From: Chitinophaga sp. SYP-B3965
GTDB lineage: Bacteria > Bacteroidota > Bacteroidia > Chitinophagales > Chitinophagaceae
DNA: 64,000 bases
Direction: 5' to 3'
Assembly: GCF_009647655.1 (NCBI RefSeq)
Contig: NZ_WJFD01000001.1
Span: forward strand, 682,001 to 746,000
The notes under the pieces are model-generated. The model had not been told where the DNA came from. It searched no databases and saw only the letters and a program-made list of their open reading frames with translations. This document shows positions 62,245-64,000 of the stretch, one piece after another. Every line of letters starts with the position of its first letter. The first letter of the stretch is position 1. Made by a program: the position numbers and the translations under genes.

Positions 62245-63244
62245 ACTTTATGTCCAATACGGCTATACGCCCTTTTCCTCCTGCGAAGTATACTGCAGTA
62301 CCTTTTTTAGCTTTACGTGCCACATGGTAGCCCTGCGGGTCATTGCCGAGGGGTAACCAGGTATTTCCGCCATCCTCAGAAAGCTCCGTCCCAAAAGGGC
62401 CGGTAACGATCAGCCGTTTGGCATCCAGGTATTCCACACTGGTGCGGTAACCTTTGGGAGCCAGGGCAGGTGCCGTCCAGGTGCGCCCGCCATCTTTGGT
62501 GATGAGGCAGTTCCGGTTTTCCTGTTTCACATCCTGGTAATCTCCGCCCACGGCTACGCCATTGGAGCCATCCCGGAAGGCAAAGGAAAAGATGCCGGTA
62601 GTAGAAAGGCCCTGTGTGGCAGGCCAGGCCCTGAGATACCAGGCTTTACCGTTGTAACGGAAGAAGCGGGATACGGCGCCACCGCTGGCAAATGCAAAAT
62701 CCTTGCCTTTCAGCGCCCTTAAAGTAGTGCCGCTGGCAGCAAAACAAGCCTCGCCGGGTAATGCTTTAGGCCCGGGCATCGGTTCCCAGCTTTCCCCGCC
62801 ATTGCCGGTACGGAGAATAGTGAAAGTATCATTGATAGGATCTCCGATGATCACGCCTTCCCGGTCATTCCAGAAATCCATGGCGTCTAAAAAGATCCCT
62901 TTGGTATCGTTGTAATACGTCTGTTTCCAGTTTTTTCCGCCATCTTTTGTGAGATAGATCCTGGCCGGTTCGCCGGAAGATACAATAACAGCCCTGTCCT
63001 TGCTAAAGGCTTCTATATCCCGGAAATCTACCGTATCACAACCCGGAATGGAATACCATTCCCAGGTGGCGCCGGCATCCATACTCCTGCCCGCTTTACC
63101 CTGGGTGCCGGATACCCATACAAGGGAGTCTGTTACAACACTAAGGCCGCGGATACTGTTAATAGGAGCAGTGGTGAGAACACGGGGTTGTGCATAAGTA
63201 GTTGTTCCCGTCAGCAGGATGAAAAGCAGTATAGTTAGTTTCAT
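62243..63244 (-). CDS. Ycf48-like secreted beta-propeller protein
   Basis: The 333-residue protein has a signal peptide (about 1-18, ending TTYAQ) and four or more BNR/Ycf48 repeats: SMDAGATWEW, TKDGGKNWKQ, TGNGGESWEP, TKDGGRTWTA and SEDGGNTWLP. Such Asp-box propellers assist assembly of photosystem II in plants and cyanobacteria; in Bacteroidota the role is unknown and often wrongly named oxidoreductase. It is probably periplasmic or surface-exposed. It has no gene partner here. Confidence 0.87.
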   Translation of the reverse strand: MKLTILLFILLTGTTTYAQPRVLTTAPINSIRGLSVVTDSLVWVSGTQGKAGRSMDAGATWEWYSIPGCDTVDFRDIEAFSKDRAVIVSSGEPARIYLTKDGGKNWKQTYYNDTKGIFLDAMDFWNDREGVIIGDPINDTFTILRTGNGGESWEPMPGPKALPGEACFAASGTTLRALKGKDFAFASGGAVSRFFRYNGKAWYLRAWPATQGLSTTGIFSFAFRDGSNGVAVGGDYQDVKQENRNCLITKDGGRTWTAPALAPKGYRTSVEYLDAKRLIVTGPFGTELSEDGGNTWLPLGNDPQGYHVARKAKKGTAVYFAGGKGRIAVLDIK

Positions 63245-63317
63245 GATCAGGTGTTGATTGTAACGATAAAATATATAAGAAAAATACGAATTAATTAGAA
63301 AGTGTACGTTAGAATTC

Positions 63318-63325
63318 TATATTTG
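63318..63325 (+). promoter_or_regulatory. -7 box of the propeller-type sensor gene
   Basis: TATATTTG matches TAnnTTTG and lies 39 bases ahead of the start codon. TTAG about 19 bases upstream is a poor -33 match. Confidence 0.5.
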
Positions 63326-63364
63326 CATCTACCGTAAACCAGCTAATACCTTTATAACCAATTA

Positions 63365-64000
63365 ATGCGATCAGCAATACAACTTGGCATCCTGGTTACC
63401 CTATGGTTTATCGCCATTGCCCTACCTGCTCCTGCACAGGACAGGACGTATAATTTCGACGCATACGGGGTGGACAAGGGAATGTCTCAAAGCAGTATTT
63501 ACAGTATCATTCAAGGCGCGGAAGGATTCATATGGATCTCCACGTTCGATGGCGTGAACCGCTTTGACGGATATGTTTTCAACGAATACCGGTTTAATCC
63601 TTCAGACAAAAGATCTGGTGAGAAACCAGAAGAACGTATCCTGTACAATTCCGTATCCCAGCAGGGACGCGCGGTGATCAAAAGTTTTGGGCTGCAGGGC
63701 ACACGGAACCATTCTTTCTACCAGGACGGCCGCAAGCAGATGCTTGTATCCCACAACCTGGGCATCAGTTTATACGACAGGTATAAGAACACTTTCCGGT
63801 CCATTTTCCAGGATACCACCTATGTGAATGAAACAGAACGGGATAATATCCGCAAGTTCCTGATCCTGGGAGAAGATGAAGCCACACAGACCCTCTGGGT
63901 CTGGCGCCCGCTGAAAGGATTATACCTGCTGGATAATATTACCTATGAACTGAAAAAGATCATCCTGTATCCACCAGCTATTGTAAAGCGCAAAAAGGTA
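63365..64000 (+). CDS. Two-component regulator propeller protein, 3' end outside the window
   Basis: ATG 63365 opens a frame that is still open at the window end (212 codons). It has a signal peptide (about 1-24, ending PAPAQ) and then the start of a Reg_prop beta-propeller: GVDKGMSQSSIYSIIQGAEG followed by FIWISTFDGVNRFDGYVF. This is the sensor region of one-component hybrid histidine kinases that often control carbohydrate use. Kinase domains would follow outside the window, so the full type cannot be confirmed. Confidence 0.85.
   Translation, partial: MRSAIQLGILVTLWFIAIALPAPAQDRTYNFDAYGVDKGMSQSSIYSIIQGAEGFIWISTFDGVNRFDGYVFNEYRFNPSDKRSGEKPEERILYNSVSQQGRAVIKSFGLQGTRNHSFYQDGRKQMLVSHNLGISLYDRYKNTFRSIFQDTTYVNETERDNIRKFLILGEDEATQTLWVWRPLKGLYLLDNITYELKKIILYPPAIVKRKKV

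Noticed and set aside
1..64000. Search for insertion sequences, integrases, phage genes, CRISPR arrays, rRNA and tRNA
   Set aside because: None was seen. The only short regular repeats are the phased TCCAC units, which are too short and close for a CRISPR array.

Overview
The window is chromosomal DNA of a Bacteroidota bacterium, most likely a Chitinophaga-like member of the Chitinophagaceae. The evidence is a SusC/SusD pair with an ECF sigma factor and a FecR anti-sigma factor, LytS/LytTR and propeller-type sensor systems, the small DUF4295 protein beside L28 and L33, bacillithiol genes, many GH enzymes, and Bacteroidota promoters of the form TTTG-N20-TAnnTTTG. About 57 protein genes cover most of the sequence. 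I see no rRNA, tRNA, CRISPR array, transposase or phage gene.

Region by region: 1-5 kb holds the end of a tricorn-like protease, an AT-rich HigBA toxin-antitoxin pair whose antitoxin has a histone-H1-like lysine tail, and a LytS/LytTR two-component pair. 5-18 kb is mostly housekeeping: aspartate kinase, fructose bisphosphatase, a CAP lipoprotein, an ABC ATPase with a DinB/bacillithiol-transferase-like protein and a Nudix enzyme, a tonB-like/DUF5723/folC operon, an MFS exporter, and a tight operon of a ureohydrolase, a membrane protein and an unassigned radical SAM enzyme. 18-28 kb holds ccmE-ccmF, an alpha/beta hydrolase, DUF4294, a TPR-histidine kinase, bshB1, a phosphodiesterase/phosphatase, and then a strong candidate small RNA with its own promoter and terminator.

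28-39 kb holds an ABC-F protein, a thioredoxin-like protein, and a nutrient-uptake locus (sigma factor divergent from fecR-susC-susD-purple acid phosphatase) that suggests uptake of a phosphorylated substrate. 39-50 kb holds a 39-residue small ORF with its own terminator, ahpC and ahpD separated by an intrinsic terminator, and the rpmB-rpmG-DUF4295-ftsY-rimO cluster, which is split here by a MetF-like protein lacking the key acidic residues, a GH95 enzyme and a JmjC-type cupin. 50-64 kb holds a DEAD-box helicase, glycogen branching enzyme, a DUF4382 lipoprotein with an odd Asp/Arg/Trp insert, a MORN-type protein, a hybrid histidine kinase, two unknown secreted proteins, a sterol desaturase-like hydroxylase, a GH31 alpha-glucosidase, a structured intergenic region with a plus-strand terminator, a Ycf48-like protein, and the start of a propeller-type sensor.

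The observations I would follow up first are the small RNA near 28.0 kb, the HigA histone-like tail, the catalytically altered MetF homologue, the 39.3 kb small ORF with its GC-rich 3' region, and the structured region at 62.1 kb. All assignments come from reading motifs by eye. No database search or folding program was run.
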